Shown: in pieces, positions 1 through 9,001 of the stretch | Numbering within the stretch: the first letter of the stretch is position 1 | How the letters are laid out: each line of letters opens with the position of its first letter | Assembly (NCBI GenBank): GCA_035771165.1 | Contig: JAWNZC010000001.1 | Coordinates: 2,784,001 to 2,848,000 of the forward strand | Reading direction: 5' to 3' | Origin: Paragorgia papillata | Taxonomy: Eukaryota; Cnidaria; Anthozoa; Scleralcyonacea; Coralliidae | DNA: 64,000 nt | Program-made: the position numbers and the translations under genes | The notes under the pieces: model-generated | Database searches by the model: none | What the model was told of the DNA's origin: nothing | Seen by the model: the letters and a program-made list of their open reading frames with translations, nothing else

Positions 1-470
1 TGCAATGCGCAATCTCGTGTGGTATGCAATGCGCAATCTCACGTGATATGCAATGCGCAATCTCATATGATATGAAATGCGAAATTTCATGTGATATGAA
101 AGGCGCAATCTCATGTGATATGAAATGCGCAATCTTGCGTGATATGAAATGCACAGTCTCATGTGATATGCAATGCGCAATCTCATGTGATATGCAATGC
201 GCAATCTCATGTGATATGCGATGCGCAATCTCATGTGATATGCAAATGCGCAATCTCGTGTGATATGAAACGCGCAATATCATGTGATATGCAATACGCA
301 ATTTCATGTGATACGCAATACGCAATCTCATGTGATATGCAAATACGCAATCTCATGTGATATGAAATACGAAATCTCATGTGATATGAAATGCGCAATC
401 TCATGTGATATACAATGCGCAATTCTGCGTGATGCGCAATCGCACATGATACGCAATCGACACTGACATA
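1..470. repeat. 24-bp minisatellite
   Basis: About 19 imperfect tandem copies of a 24-bp unit (TGATATGCAATGCGCAATCT followed by CATG). The array starts at the window edge, so its full length is unknown. It decays after about 420 into shorter CGCAATCG-type units. Because 24 is a multiple of three, several frames stay open across it; these are not genes. Confidence 0.9.
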
Positions 471-645
471 TACTATCATACTTGCGCATTTAGCAGTATA
501 CGTCATAGATCTCGTCTACCCTAGGTACAATAGTCCAATATAGTTAAGTAGACTGTGTGAATAGTTCATATTGTATTATAATAATGTTGTGATCTTTTCC
601 AAAATTCATTATCTCAAAAACTTCGCCTTTCTTTACTTTTTGCAG

Positions 646-714
646 TACATTGGAGACCAAGAGGACAAACAGTGGTTGTATGAAAATGGTCATCTTCCAA
701 TAACAGGTGGAAAG
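646..714 (+). CDS. DNTTIP1: DNTTIP1 orthologue, internal coding exon (first in window)
   Basis: Internal exon of 69 bp (23 codons, phase 0 at both ends). It is preceded by a pyrimidine-rich tract and TTTTTGCAG and followed by the strong donor GTGAGT. It reads YIGDQEDKQWLYENG then HLPITGGK. This matches the part of human deoxynucleotidyltransferase terminal-interacting protein 1 that has a DKHWL core and ends in ATGGK. DNTTIP1 is a nuclear scaffold of the MiDAC deacetylase complex with HDAC1/2 and MIDEAS; its C-terminal half forms a SKI/SNO/DAC-like DNA-binding domain, and this exon lies in that part. The other two frames of the exon contain stops. The exons for the N-terminal dimerisation region must lie left of the window. 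The identification is from remembered family sequence and was not searched, but four exons in a row agree in order and phase. Confidence 0.8.
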
Positions 715-800
715 GTGAGTTTTTGTGTGCCTGTCAGTATGCCCGCCATTTTTTAGGGGGACCAAGGCTCTCACTTTGTTTGATAAAAAATACATATATG

Positions 801-943
801 TTATTTACCAAACTGGAGGTCCGTACTGGAAAAATATTGCCCAAGGTCTTGACTGTACGGAACGAGGCCGCAGGCCGAGTTCCGTGCAGTCCAGACCGAG
901 GGCAATATTTTTCCAGTACGGACCGACAAAGTTTGGTAAATAA
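801..943. repeat. Long hairpin (inverted repeat) with GCA apex
   Basis: Near-perfect inverted repeat with arms of about 69 bp. The left arm begins TTATTTACCAAACT and the right arm ends in its complement GTTTGGTAAATAA. The core GGTCCGTACTGGAAAAATAT is mirrored on the other side. The apex is GGCC-GCA-GGCC, a trinucleotide loop. It lies in the first intron of the DNTTIP1 gene, next to the 3' end of a recombinase-like fragment on the - strand. Confidence 0.9.
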
Positions 944-948
944 CTTAT

Positions 949-1368
949 TTATTTTTCCCACATTAAAACAAAATAATTGTCACAAGTCAACTTCTCTGAA
1001 AGACTTCTCTGAAAAACTGTGAGAGACGAAGGTTCGTCAACGTCGTCATTTTTCTTGCGAGCGTTAACGAAAAATTTGGCGAGGAGGATGTTTAATTCCT
1101 TGGCAGGTATGGTTTGAATTTCTCGTACTTCATTTATAGGCAAAAAGTACCTGGTAATGACATTTATATCGTATTCCGTTTTCTTCTTCGTGTTTTCCGG
1201 TCGTTGACTCTCAATATAATTTTGGATGTCAATATCGCTGCCATTGTAACACCCGTTTTCGTTCGCGTTTGGGTCTGAATAGACTAAATTTCCAGCACTT
1301 GTGCTTGGGACGTCTTCTTGGGGATAATAAAATTCGCTCTCGCTATGCTCACTATCGTCGGAGTACAT
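949..1368 (-). pseudogene. Crypton/DUF3504-type tyrosine recombinase, N-terminal fragment
   Basis: Open frame of about 140 codons from the likely start (MYSDDSEHSE at 1368; the frame stays open to 1533). It has an acidic Ser-rich leader, then NTKKKTEYDINVITRYFL, ELNILLAKFFVNARKK and EPSSLTVFQRSL. This is the N-terminal helical domain of the KIAA1958/ZMYM/QRICH1-like proteins derived from Crypton tyrosine recombinases, a group expanded in cnidarians. The fragment stops where the catalytic domain should begin, so it cannot be an active recombinase. It lies antisense in a DNTTIP1 intron, between the hairpin at 801-943 and a small palindrome at 1432-1460. The family call rests on remembered motifs. 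Confidence 0.6.
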
Positions 1369-1431
1369 TTTCACCACTTTTTTGGTTTGAAAACTGTTTT
1401 TCACCCCCATATTAGTTTTGGCGGGAAAAAC

Positions 1432-1515
1432 GAGAGGTCCGTACTTGTGTGATACGGACCTCGTATTTAGCCAATCAGAAGCCGGCATTTTTGTTACGGA
1501 CCTGCAGTTACGGAC
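1432..1515. repeat. Short palindromes sharing GGTCCGTA
   Basis: GAGGTCCGTACTT and ATACGGACCTC form a hairpin at 1432-1460. TTACGGACCT recurs twice at 1494-1516. The same GGTCCGTA core forms the stem of the hairpin at 801-943 on the other side of the recombinase fragment, so these may be the two ends of one element. Confidence 0.6.
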
Positions 1516-1539
1516 CTGAGAAAAATAATACAAGTTATG

Positions 1540-2190
1540 TTATATTTCATACACGAGGAGGAGTGTTTCATCAGGATTTCCAAACACCAAGACTTCTGTT
1601 GACTGTTGACAGACTTCCGATTCTGATTTCAGACTCTCGTTGGCCTTTGATGAGTGGAAAAGATTAAAAAATGAAAGACTTCTTTCAGGCCTTATAGCAT
1701 TTCTCTTCAAGGCGTAAAGCACCTGATAAACTACGATGTATAATTTATTATCAGTTCAGTTGAACATGATTTTATCACAATTTATAAAGTTTTGACATTT
1801 GCTGGCGACTCAGGCAGAGTAAAAAAAACTACGAAATAACACGTTTTACTGCTTAATAATACCAACAAATACAAAAACTAAGCTTCTAAACCTTGTACAG
1901 TGTTCTTTGTTTGATACCAATGGCAGAAATATTTTTAATGTGGATCTTTTCGTCTCTTTTCGTGCTACGAAAACATACAAAGTTTCCGTGGCGGTCATCT
2001 TGGTACTCCCAATTCGTCATCTCCGCTGGCTTCATTTTTGGAGCCAGATGAGCAATCCAGTTATATAGAGATCAGTGGTTGCGAGTAATTACTCGCGGCT
2101 GATGAAGCGATAGCCGAATTTTTTAAACGAATTTCGAGGTGTTTGGAATCCTGATGAAACACTCTTCCGAGTGTATGATATAGCTTCTCA
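1540..2190. repeat. Split hairpin element (arms separated by about 550 bp)
   Basis: The left arm near 1549-1590 (GAGTGTTTCATCAGGATTTC) and the right arm near 2135-2175 (GGAATCCTGATGAAACACTC) are inverted copies. They match the arms of the intact hairpin at 32891-33037. The DNA between them contains no recognisable gene. Confidence 0.6.
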
Positions 2191-2246
2191 AACAAATCAG
2201 TATCTTAAGAGAAAATCGAGGCGAAAGTTGGCTTAATTTATGTATT

Positions 2247-2486
2247 TCTTCCTCCGATATCAAAACCTCCGTCTCGGTCCTGATTTCCTTTGTTTTCGGT
2301 TCATGAATTATTAATGAATTTGAGAAGTAATAGATCAAACACAAGGAAGAGTTTTTCATGATAGAGGATGAAACACTCTTTTGAGTCTTTGATCTAGCTT
2401 TTCTTCCTCCGATATCCAAACCTCCGTCTCGGTATTTCCTTTGTTTTCGGTTCATGAATTATTAATGAGTTTGAGAAATCCAATTC
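2247..2486. repeat. Direct repeat of about 80 bp, two copies
   Basis: CTTCCTCCGATATC...AATTATTAATGA occurs at about 2247-2326 and again at 2402-2475 with few changes. A diverged relative of the preceding stretch lies at 28270-28400. It is a dispersed non-coding family of unknown type. Confidence 0.65.
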
Positions 2487-2533
2487 AAAACTGTACAACT
2501 TAAACAATTACAACGATTACATCTTGTTCTTAG

Positions 2534-2592
2534 GCTTTTCTCATGATCAAAGATAATATTCATGATTTAGCATTGAAGCACGACGATTACAA
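2534..2592 (+). CDS. DNTTIP1: DNTTIP1 orthologue, internal coding exon (second in window)
   Basis: Exon of 59 bp. It is preceded by TTGTTCTTAG and followed by the donor GTAAGT. Starting in phase 0 it reads AFLMIKDNIHDLALKHDDY and ends two bases into the next codon. It aligns with the human DNTTIP1 segment carrying LLIEEDIRDLA and SDDYR, which directly follows the TGGK end of the previous exon. The phase on both sides fits the neighbouring exons. It sits between two Crypton/hairpin-rich introns and only 39 bp before a TTAA-flanked MITE. Confidence 0.78.
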
Positions 2593-2635
2593 GTAAGTGT
2601 GTATGTGTTTTTTTTTGTGTTTTTTTTTAGTTTAA

Positions 2636-2746
2636 CCCTTTCATGCGCATCGTCGTTGTGGAACAACTTTATCTTTTTACTGTGTCTAACACCAGACGAT
2701 TTTACTCGTCAAGGGGAGAAGTCTCGGAGAGGCATGCGTGAAAGGG
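2636..2746. mobile_element. piggyBac-type MITE with TTAA target duplication
   Basis: A 111-bp element starts CCCTTTCATGCGCA and ends TGCGTGAAAGGG, with TTAA on both sides (2632-2635 and 2747-2750). CCC-initial inverted repeats plus a duplicated TTAA are diagnostic of piggyBac-mobilised DNA. It has no coding capacity and sits in a DNTTIP1 intron. Confidence 0.85.
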
Positions 2747-2756
2747 TTAAGTACTA

Positions 2757-2844
2757 TTTACAGAATGAGTGGCCGTTCTGTATGCACGAGGCGAAGCCGA
2801 GTGCCTGTATCCCGATACAGAACGGACACGAATTCTGTAAATGA
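2757..2844. repeat. Hairpin with GCGAAGC apex
   Basis: The left arm runs from ATTTACAGAATGAGTGGCCG through TTCTGTAT; the right arm runs from ATACAGAACGG to TTCTGTAAAT. The tip is GAGGCGAAGCCGAG, which contains GCGAAGC, a heptamer known to form an unusually stable DNA mini-hairpin. It lies ten bases after the MITE at 2636-2746. Confidence 0.8.
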
Positions 2845-2849
2845 CTTTT

Positions 2850-4500
2850 AAAATACTCATTAATAATTCATGAAGAAAACACAAAAGAAATCAATACCGT
2901 AGCAGAGGTTGTAAATCGGATACAGCATCGTCCTGATTTACATAAACTTTAGCTTCGATTTTCTCGGCTAAAATAGAGTATATCGCTAAAATAGTTGGTA
3001 AATATGGTTCTTTAGATGCATTCGTATCTTAAGTAATATACAACACGGCCGCTCATGTTGTATATATTACCTAAAACGTCTATTAAGTTAGGGAAAAATA
3101 CATCATGTTAAGAGCTGATAAACCTTCGACGTAAGGTTTAATAGGTTACGATTATTAAATTACTGACGTGAGCATGCGCTTTGATTTAGTATTAGTCCCA
3201 CATTTTATATTCTAAGTGACGTGCCATAAATAGCCGTTCTGATCTTGATTTGTTATTCAACAAATGTTTATTTGTTATTCAACAAATGTTTTCATCTTCA
3301 TCTTGTATGAGGACGCTACCAGCGTACCTTACTCAAGATAGTTGAATGCGAAGTGTCTGTACACTTGCTACAGAACTGATATCAGTGTCTGTAAATGTGA
3401 TACAGAACTGATGTTTTGTTAAACAGTTCTGTATCACATTTACAGACACTGATATCAGTTCTGTATCGGGGTATACAGACATTGATTAAACCTTAATTTC
3501 TTTTGAATTTTCCTCATGAATTATTAATGAGTTTTAGAAACGTATTTATTATATAGCATGCTATCGGATATGAGCTTTTGCGTAACCTGATTGGTTCCCT
3601 ACTACCAGGCTATCAGCTCATATCCTGCTAGTAGAGGAAAAACAAGATGGCGGCATGTTTTTTTTTAAACTGCCGAAAAGAGTTGAAATTGACGGATTTT
3701 TATACAGAAAAACGTCAACACCCTCAAACCAATGTATAAAAAAAACAACATTGTGTAAAAATACATTAACAAATACACAATTTAGCATGTTAAATGGTAA
3801 AATTCACCTAAAAAATTACGTCTTTTTACTTCAAAAACCCGACTAAATTAACGGGTTGATATTAATTTGTTGTCAAACAAAGAAACTCACGGTTAAAATC
3901 AAGCAACACACATTTCGTAGGAGATCACCAGTAAAGAGACTTTTTTTATATAGATAAGCATTTGGAGTAGTAAAAAGCATGTTCTTTTTCAAAAGCAACC
4001 AACTAAGTAATTTAGTTTCATTGCCGAAGGTGTTTCAATTTCATTTTTGCATGAAATCAAAACCTTTTTCACGACAGCAACGCTAATATAAACAACTGAC
4101 CCACCTTTTGACTTCATAAAGGTACCTTTTAATCTTTTTTGTTGATCTGCTTAACACATTTTTTGTTCGTATACAACGAGAGCGAATGGTATAACTGTTT
4201 TATTATATAGCCAAGCAGTGTACAAGAGACAAAATTACAGTGAAATGTTTGAAACAACAAACTTCCGGCATAGGCAACTAATACTTCCGCCATGCGTAAT
4301 GATGCATTCACATAGAGTTTCTCGCTGAGCTGTTCGGTAAACAGCTTCGAAATATTGTATAAATAAAGGATAAAACTTTGTGCACCAATATGGCCGCCAT
4401 TTCATTGTTTCGGTGCTCCAATATGGCCGCCGTGACGTCAGATGAAAACCAAGAATAAGTAATTTCAATTAGGAAAAAATGTTCTCCCTACTTGTTTTAG
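2850..4500. other. DNTTIP1 intron; no gene seen
   Basis: Intronic DNA without a recognisable coding segment. It contains a small palindrome at about 3036-3062 (ATACAACACGG / TGTTGTAT), the perfect hairpin at 3369-3465, a duplicated TTTGTTATTCAACAAATG near 3250-3290, and two CCAATATGGCCGCC motifs near 4386-4431. Confidence 0.6.
3369..3465. repeat. Perfect 42-bp inverted repeat
   Basis: The arms at 3369-3410 and 3424-3465 are exact reverse complements, with a 13-base loop. Each arm contains TACAGAACTGATATCAGTGT. A third, partial copy of the arm begins TCTGTACACTTG just upstream. Confidence 0.92.
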
Positions 4501-4586
4501 GAACAGTGAAAATACGAATCTCGAGGACATTCAAGGTTTTAAAGTGAGCAAACGCATGGTGGAGAAAATGAAAGCTGTAATGAGAA
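4501..4586 (+). CDS. DNTTIP1: DNTTIP1 orthologue, internal coding exon (third in window)
   Basis: Exon of 86 bp. It is preceded by CTTGTTTTAG and followed by GTAAGT. Its first base completes the codon split with the previous exon (AA|G, Lys). It then reads NSENTNLEDIQGFKVSKRM followed by VEKMKAVMR and ends one base into the next codon. The MVEKM core is identical to human DNTTIP1 near its C terminus (WMVEKMRKYM). Other frames are closed by stops. Confidence 0.8.
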
Positions 4587-4684
4587 GTAAGTAGACTATA
4601 AATAGGACGTATATTATGTGCATTTCCATTCGTTGTGCCAAGATGTATTAGAGAAGAGACGCATGAATCACGTCAAATTACCTT

Positions 4685-4967
4685 AGCTGACTTGTTTTAA
4701 GGCCTCTGGTTTTCTGAGGTTAGCTCAAGTCGGGTCAGGTGAGGTCAAGTCAGATGAGGTCAGTTAAGATGGGGTGAGATGGGGTCAGGTCAGATAAAGT
4801 CAGGTCGGGTTAATTGAGGTTAGCTGGAGTCAGATTAGGTGAGGTCGGGTCAGATGAGGTCAGGTCAGGGGGTCAGATGAGGTCAGGTCAGGTCAAGATG
4901 AAGTCAGATTAGGTGAGGTGAGGTCGGGTCAGATGACGTCAGGTCAAGATGACGTCAGATTAAGTAA
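4685..4967. repeat. Degenerate AGGTCAGRTGAGGTC repeat, left part
   Basis: An imperfect array of AGGTCA/AGATGA words. It continues at 5590-5730 with the same composition; the two halves are separated by the TIR element at 4968-5589. It lies inside the last DNTTIP1 intron. Confidence 0.8.
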
Positions 4968-5589
4968 GGGTGGACCATTAGAAAAGTGATTTTGGGGGGG
5001 GGGGGGAATTCGTGCAAGGCAATGTGCTCGAACATTCATACACAAAGAAAGTTTGAGAAAAAAAATTCGTGCAGAGCCTTCTCATGGTGAAAACTAGAAG
5101 TCAAATACCTTCTCGATACTGAAAACCATAAGTCAAAATGATGTTGATAATGGTCTTTACACCTTCTTTATTAAATGATAACATACATCTATTAGTGTAA
5201 ATTACACTAAATCTAATAGCTTGTGCAATGGCATACATTCACTGCAAACCAACAACATATTTAATATATTGCAAGAATAAAGATGCATAAGAGTAGTATA
5301 TTTTAATTCTACTCAAAACTGTACATATGTACAAACTGTACAAACTGTACAACTGTAATGTTGTGTAATAAATAATTTTATACACATTCTTAAAAGTGAT
5401 GATTATTTTTCAAAGTTTTTTCAAAGAAGCTGTTGTAAGGTTGGTATATGTAATAAAAAAAATTCTTGCAAAGGATTAGACAATAAAAAAAATTCCTGCA
5501 CAAGCAAATGATAAAGAAAAAAATTCGTGCAAGCTGAAAAAGTCCCCCCCCCCCCCCCCCCCCCCATCACTTTTCTAATGGTCCACCCC
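4968..5589. mobile_element. Non-autonomous TIR element with poly-G/poly-C inner edges
   Basis: The inverted termini are GGGTGGACCATTAGAAAAGT and its complement ACTTTTCTAATGGTCCACCC, each followed inward by a homopolymer (14 G on the left, 21 C on the right). The interior contains repeated AAAAATTCGTGCA motifs and no open frame. It splits an older AGGTCA repeat. A truncated relative lies at 10261-10497. I could not settle the target duplication. Confidence 0.85.
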
Positions 5590-5730
5590 TAAGGCGAGGT
5601 CGGGTTAATTGAGGTTAGCTGAAGTCAGATTAGGTGAGGTCATGTCAGATGAGGTTAGATGAGGTCAGGTTAGACGAGATTAGGTCAGGTCAGCTCAGTT
5701 AGGTAAGGCAAGGCAAGGTAACGTCAAATG
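5590..5730. repeat. Degenerate AGGTCA repeat, right part
   Basis: Continuation of the array at 4685-4967 beyond the inserted element. It begins GCGAGGTCGGGTTAATTGAG and fades into AGGCAAGGCAAGG. Confidence 0.75.
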
Positions 5731-5974
5731 CCGAATACGAAAATACGTTTAGAACTTCTCGCCAAAAGTCGTGTAACAAATTATTTGTCAATCTGATAAT
5801 CTCGTTTGCGAGCCAACAAGGTTAATATAAAATTTGTCTGTGCGTGAAAGTATTTGCTTTTGGGTTTTTTTCTCGCGGACCTCGTTTTTTTGTTGCTCAC
5901 GCTGTGGATAATACATTTCCGTACAGACCTCACACTTGTTAACATCATTTATGCCGACTGTGATTCTGATTTAG

Positions 5975-6129
5975 AGAGTCAAATGCATCGGGATAAGGAT
6001 TCAAAGAAGGACACCACTCAGACAGAACCAAGCAAAGAAAAAAAGATTGCAAACGAACAAACGAGTGGAACGATCACGGCATCTTCGTTTTCAGTCCCTC
6101 TCGTCCCGCAGGATACGCTCACTAAATGA
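5975..6129 (+). CDS. DNTTIP1: DNTTIP1 orthologue, terminal coding exon
   Basis: The acceptor is GATTCTGATTTAG. The first two bases complete the codon begun in the previous exon (A|AG, Lys). It then reads SQMHRDKDSKKDTT, an acidic/basic low-complexity tail and VPLVPQDTLTK before TGA at 6127-6129. This corresponds to the variable hydrophilic tail after the MVEKM helix in DNTTIP1 proteins; animal orthologues diverge here, so support comes mainly from splice phase and an open frame to a natural stop. A 10-bp stem-loop follows at 6154-6182. No AATAAA is obvious in the next 120 bases, so the 3' end of the transcript is not placed. Confidence 0.6.
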
Positions 6130-6153
6130 TAACCGAATGGTAGGTATTTTTTG

Positions 6154-6182
6154 TAGCTACCGCCGACCAACAGCGGTAGCTA
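6154..6182 (+). other. Stem-loop just after the DNTTIP1 stop codon
   Basis: TAGCTACCGC and GCGGTAGCTA form a perfect 10-bp stem with a 9-base loop, 25 bases after the stop. It would lie in the 3' UTR. Function unknown. Confidence 0.6.
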
Positions 6183-6587
6183 AAGAAATTTTGGCGAATT
6201 TGGTCAAAATGGCCGGTGAAGTTTTATATAAGGTTCCGAAATGACGAAACACTTACTGTTAGCACTGAAGGGGTGTTTACAAGAGGTCGGTTGTAGTGTT
6301 TTTACTATAGATCGTTTTCATGAGTCCGGCCTGAGATTCAGTTCACGCTGGCCTAATCTCAGGTCGCCTGCTTGACTGAACTGAAGCACTTTTACCTCTC
6401 AAACTCAATACGTTGTTTTAAATGAGATTGGTGTCAAATCCACATAATGATTCTCCGGCGGTCACGAGCTCGGAAAGGCAATTGACACAAATCTTGAAGC
6501 AACAGCGAAACCAAGCCGATATATAGTTTCAAGGCCGGCCTCATGTAAACAAAAACTGAAATGCAAAATTCAGGCCGGCTTCATGTA

Positions 6588-7008
6588 AAGGCCTGGCCAA
6601 ACGCTTTCAACATCGCATTCAACATTGTTGAATGATGTTGAAAGCACGAGTGGCCAAATGAATTCAACATCGTTCAACATTCATGAATGACAATTAATTG
6701 AACGCGGGCTACCACAAAAGCTGGAATCGACAATATCCCGCATGGCGCATATCTCTGTTCAACAAAGTTGAATGAAATGTGGCCAAGTGCGTTCAACACC
6801 TTTCAACATTTTGAGAACAATAGAAATGTTGAACGCGTGTTGAACGAAAATTTGAACATGTTCAAATTTCGTTCAACATCATTCAACACCATTCAACAAT
6901 GTTCAACATCATTCAACAGGGGTGGCCAAACGCTTTCAACATGTTCAGGAATTCAACAATGTTGAACGATGTTGAATGAAATGTTGAAAGCGTGTTTGGC
7001 CAGGCCTT
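6588..7008. mobile_element. Palindromic MITE, AAGGCCTGGCC termini
   Basis: It starts AAGGCCTGGCCAAACGCTTT and ends with the mirrored TTTGGCCAGGCCTT. The interior is dominated by TTCAACAT/ATGTTGAA words in both orientations, so most of the element can fold on itself. Non-coding. A related-looking region with GGCCGGC words precedes it at 6280-6587. Confidence 0.8.
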
Positions 7009-7047
7009 AAACACCTACCCTGCGAGTCAGACAGAGCCCCTTTCCGA

Positions 7048-7293
7048 CCTACGCAGGCTTCGGGGGAAAGTCATGGGCTCTGCCAACAAACTCGATCTTT
7101 GCCCCAAGTTTGGGGCGAGACAGTCGGGTTTTAAACTGGTCAAACAAGTTCTAGTTTATGAACACACGCAAGCAAAAGCAGGAAAATAGCAAGTCAAGCG
7201 TTAGAGCCTTGGTCCAAAATAGTATCTTGGCAACCGTTCACGCATGCCCAAAAAGAAATATCGAGTTTGTTGGCAGAGCCCACTTGCGTAGGT
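7048..7293. repeat. Inverted-repeat element
   Basis: The arms carry CCTACGCA at the outside and GGGCTCTGCCAACAAACTCG at the inside (7068-7088), mirrored at 7261-7293. About 170 bp of non-coding DNA lies between. Confidence 0.75.
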
Positions 7294-7299
7294 ATAGTA

Positions 7300-7650
7300 A
7301 ACGCCCCCTAAACACGAATTTAAAATCCAGTCTGTTTTCAAGTTTATTGTAAACAGAAAGCATTGAAAACGTTATGTCTAGGGATACGATTAGGTTCAGG
7401 ATTAGGATTAGGGCTAAAATAAGGGATGAGGTTATCTTAGAATTTCGGGATATTTATATGAAACTTCAGCTAAAATGGCCGGACTATAAAAAAGTACCGA
7501 ATCAGAGTATTTTCGGATTTGGTTATTTGTCGTCTCGTGATTTTTAGACTTTGTTTATCTCTTCTAGTAATGATATATAAATGAATATAAATATAAAAAG
7601 AATATGAAATTAACATTACATTGTAGTTGGAATATCTTCTACTGTGACTA
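7300..7650. other. No gene seen
   Basis: AT-rich DNA with a short run of GGATTAGGATTAGGG-like words near 7391-7420. No coding signal was recognised. Confidence 0.5.
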
Positions 7651-9001
7651 AAGCCCTGTTTGCATGAAGTGGACTCACAGTCCAATCGGATCGAAAAACG
7701 CGAGTGAAGTCAATCCGGACACATGTTTACATGGAAAATCCGATGTACTTGGAAGTGCTGTGAGTGACTTCGTTACAAGTAACTACAATCTGAGAATAAT
7801 TCATTGGGACACTAAAGCATCAATTAGCTTCCTTCTTGCTTATTTCACTATCGTGGGATAAATAACGTTGCTTTACCCCTCCCCACCCCCCACCAATCAA
7901 TGTTGATTTCCAGGGGATACTTCTGAGGCCTAGAAAACAAAAATTCTGTCGCAACGTTGATCGGAGGGGGAAGGGGAGGGCACATTTTAAAGTTAAATCG
8001 CGTGCGCACATAAGTCACTTGACATACGCTGTGTCCCAATGTAATTATTCCACGATTGTAGTTACAGTAACTAGTTACATTTTTAAGTAACTGTAACTGA
8101 AACTAGTTACTTTTTCTGAAGATGTAACTATAACTAGTTACTTTTTGAAGAAGTAACTATAACTACAATCCTGGACGAAAGTGCTTGGGACACCATGCGA
8201 AAATCGGCAAAGTGGCCCAACAACTGGACAAAAGTGCTTGGGACACCATGCGAAAATCGGCAAAGTGGTCCAACAATTTTGTCCATGATTGTAGTTACTT
8301 TTTTAAAGAACTGTAACTAGTTACAATATTTGGTTTAAAAATGTGACTATAGTTACTGATTTTCAGTTGAGAATGTCATTCATTCTTGATAAAAAATGGT
8401 TTTGATATAATAATAAATATACATTATATACAATTTGACTATTTCTGCTTAGTGATAACTATACTTAACTGTAAAAACATAATTATGGTACTGGCATCTA
8501 AAAACCAGTAATTTCTTTGTTGATTCTAGTAACATGGACAAAGGAATGTAACTTTGTAACTGGTTACAAAATATTTGGAGTTACTTTGTAACTTCAACTA
8601 GTTACTTTCTTTTCATTGTAAATTTTATCGGTAACTAGTTACTTTTCTAATGATGTAACTAGTTACAAAAATTATGTAACTTTTTAATACAGCACTGCTT
8701 GGAACATTGTTTTCGGTTTTGGAACACTATTTTCTGTGCTTCCCTCAATGTCTGCCCTTCACTCATGCGTATCAAGTCATTTTCAAGTCAAACTGTGTTT
8801 AGATGAATCAGACTGGAGACATTCAAGTCGATCCTTGCTTGAATCTCGAGTCAATCCACCCCACTGCGTGGATTGACTTCAGCCGTCCGTTTCGATCAGA
8901 TCGAAAACTTTCAATCTTCTCCATGTAAACACAACAAGGAGAAACAACATGCGAGATTTGACTTGAACACTCAATCCGCTTCATGTATTAAAACAGGGCC
9001 T
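7651..9001. mobile_element. TIR element with AAGCCCTGTTTGCATG-type ends
   Basis: The left end AAGCCCTGTTTGCATGAAGT is mirrored at the right by ACTTCATG-like and AAACAGGGCC sequence. Both subterminal regions carry TCAATCCGG/CGATCAGATCGAAAA motifs in inverse order. The middle (about 8045-8690) is a separate block rich in the palindrome GTAACTAGTTAC. It includes a 51-bp tandem duplication at about 8175-8277 with GTGCTTGGGACACCATGCG. No open frame of note. Confidence 0.7.

Noticed and set aside
1..470. CRISPR array or repeat protein in the 24-bp array; CRISPR-like spacing in the 36-bp array
   Set aside because: No unique spacers between repeats; units are directly abutted tandem copies in a eukaryotic genome.
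949..1533. Extra exon of the DNTTIP1 gene
   Set aside because: On the opposite strand and similar to Crypton-derived proteins; splice phases of the neighbouring exons are already satisfied without it.
4685..5730. Nuclear-receptor response-element cluster (AGGTCA half sites)
   Set aside because: The words belong to a decaying simple repeat interrupted by a transposon; spacing is irregular and no regulatory context is visible.
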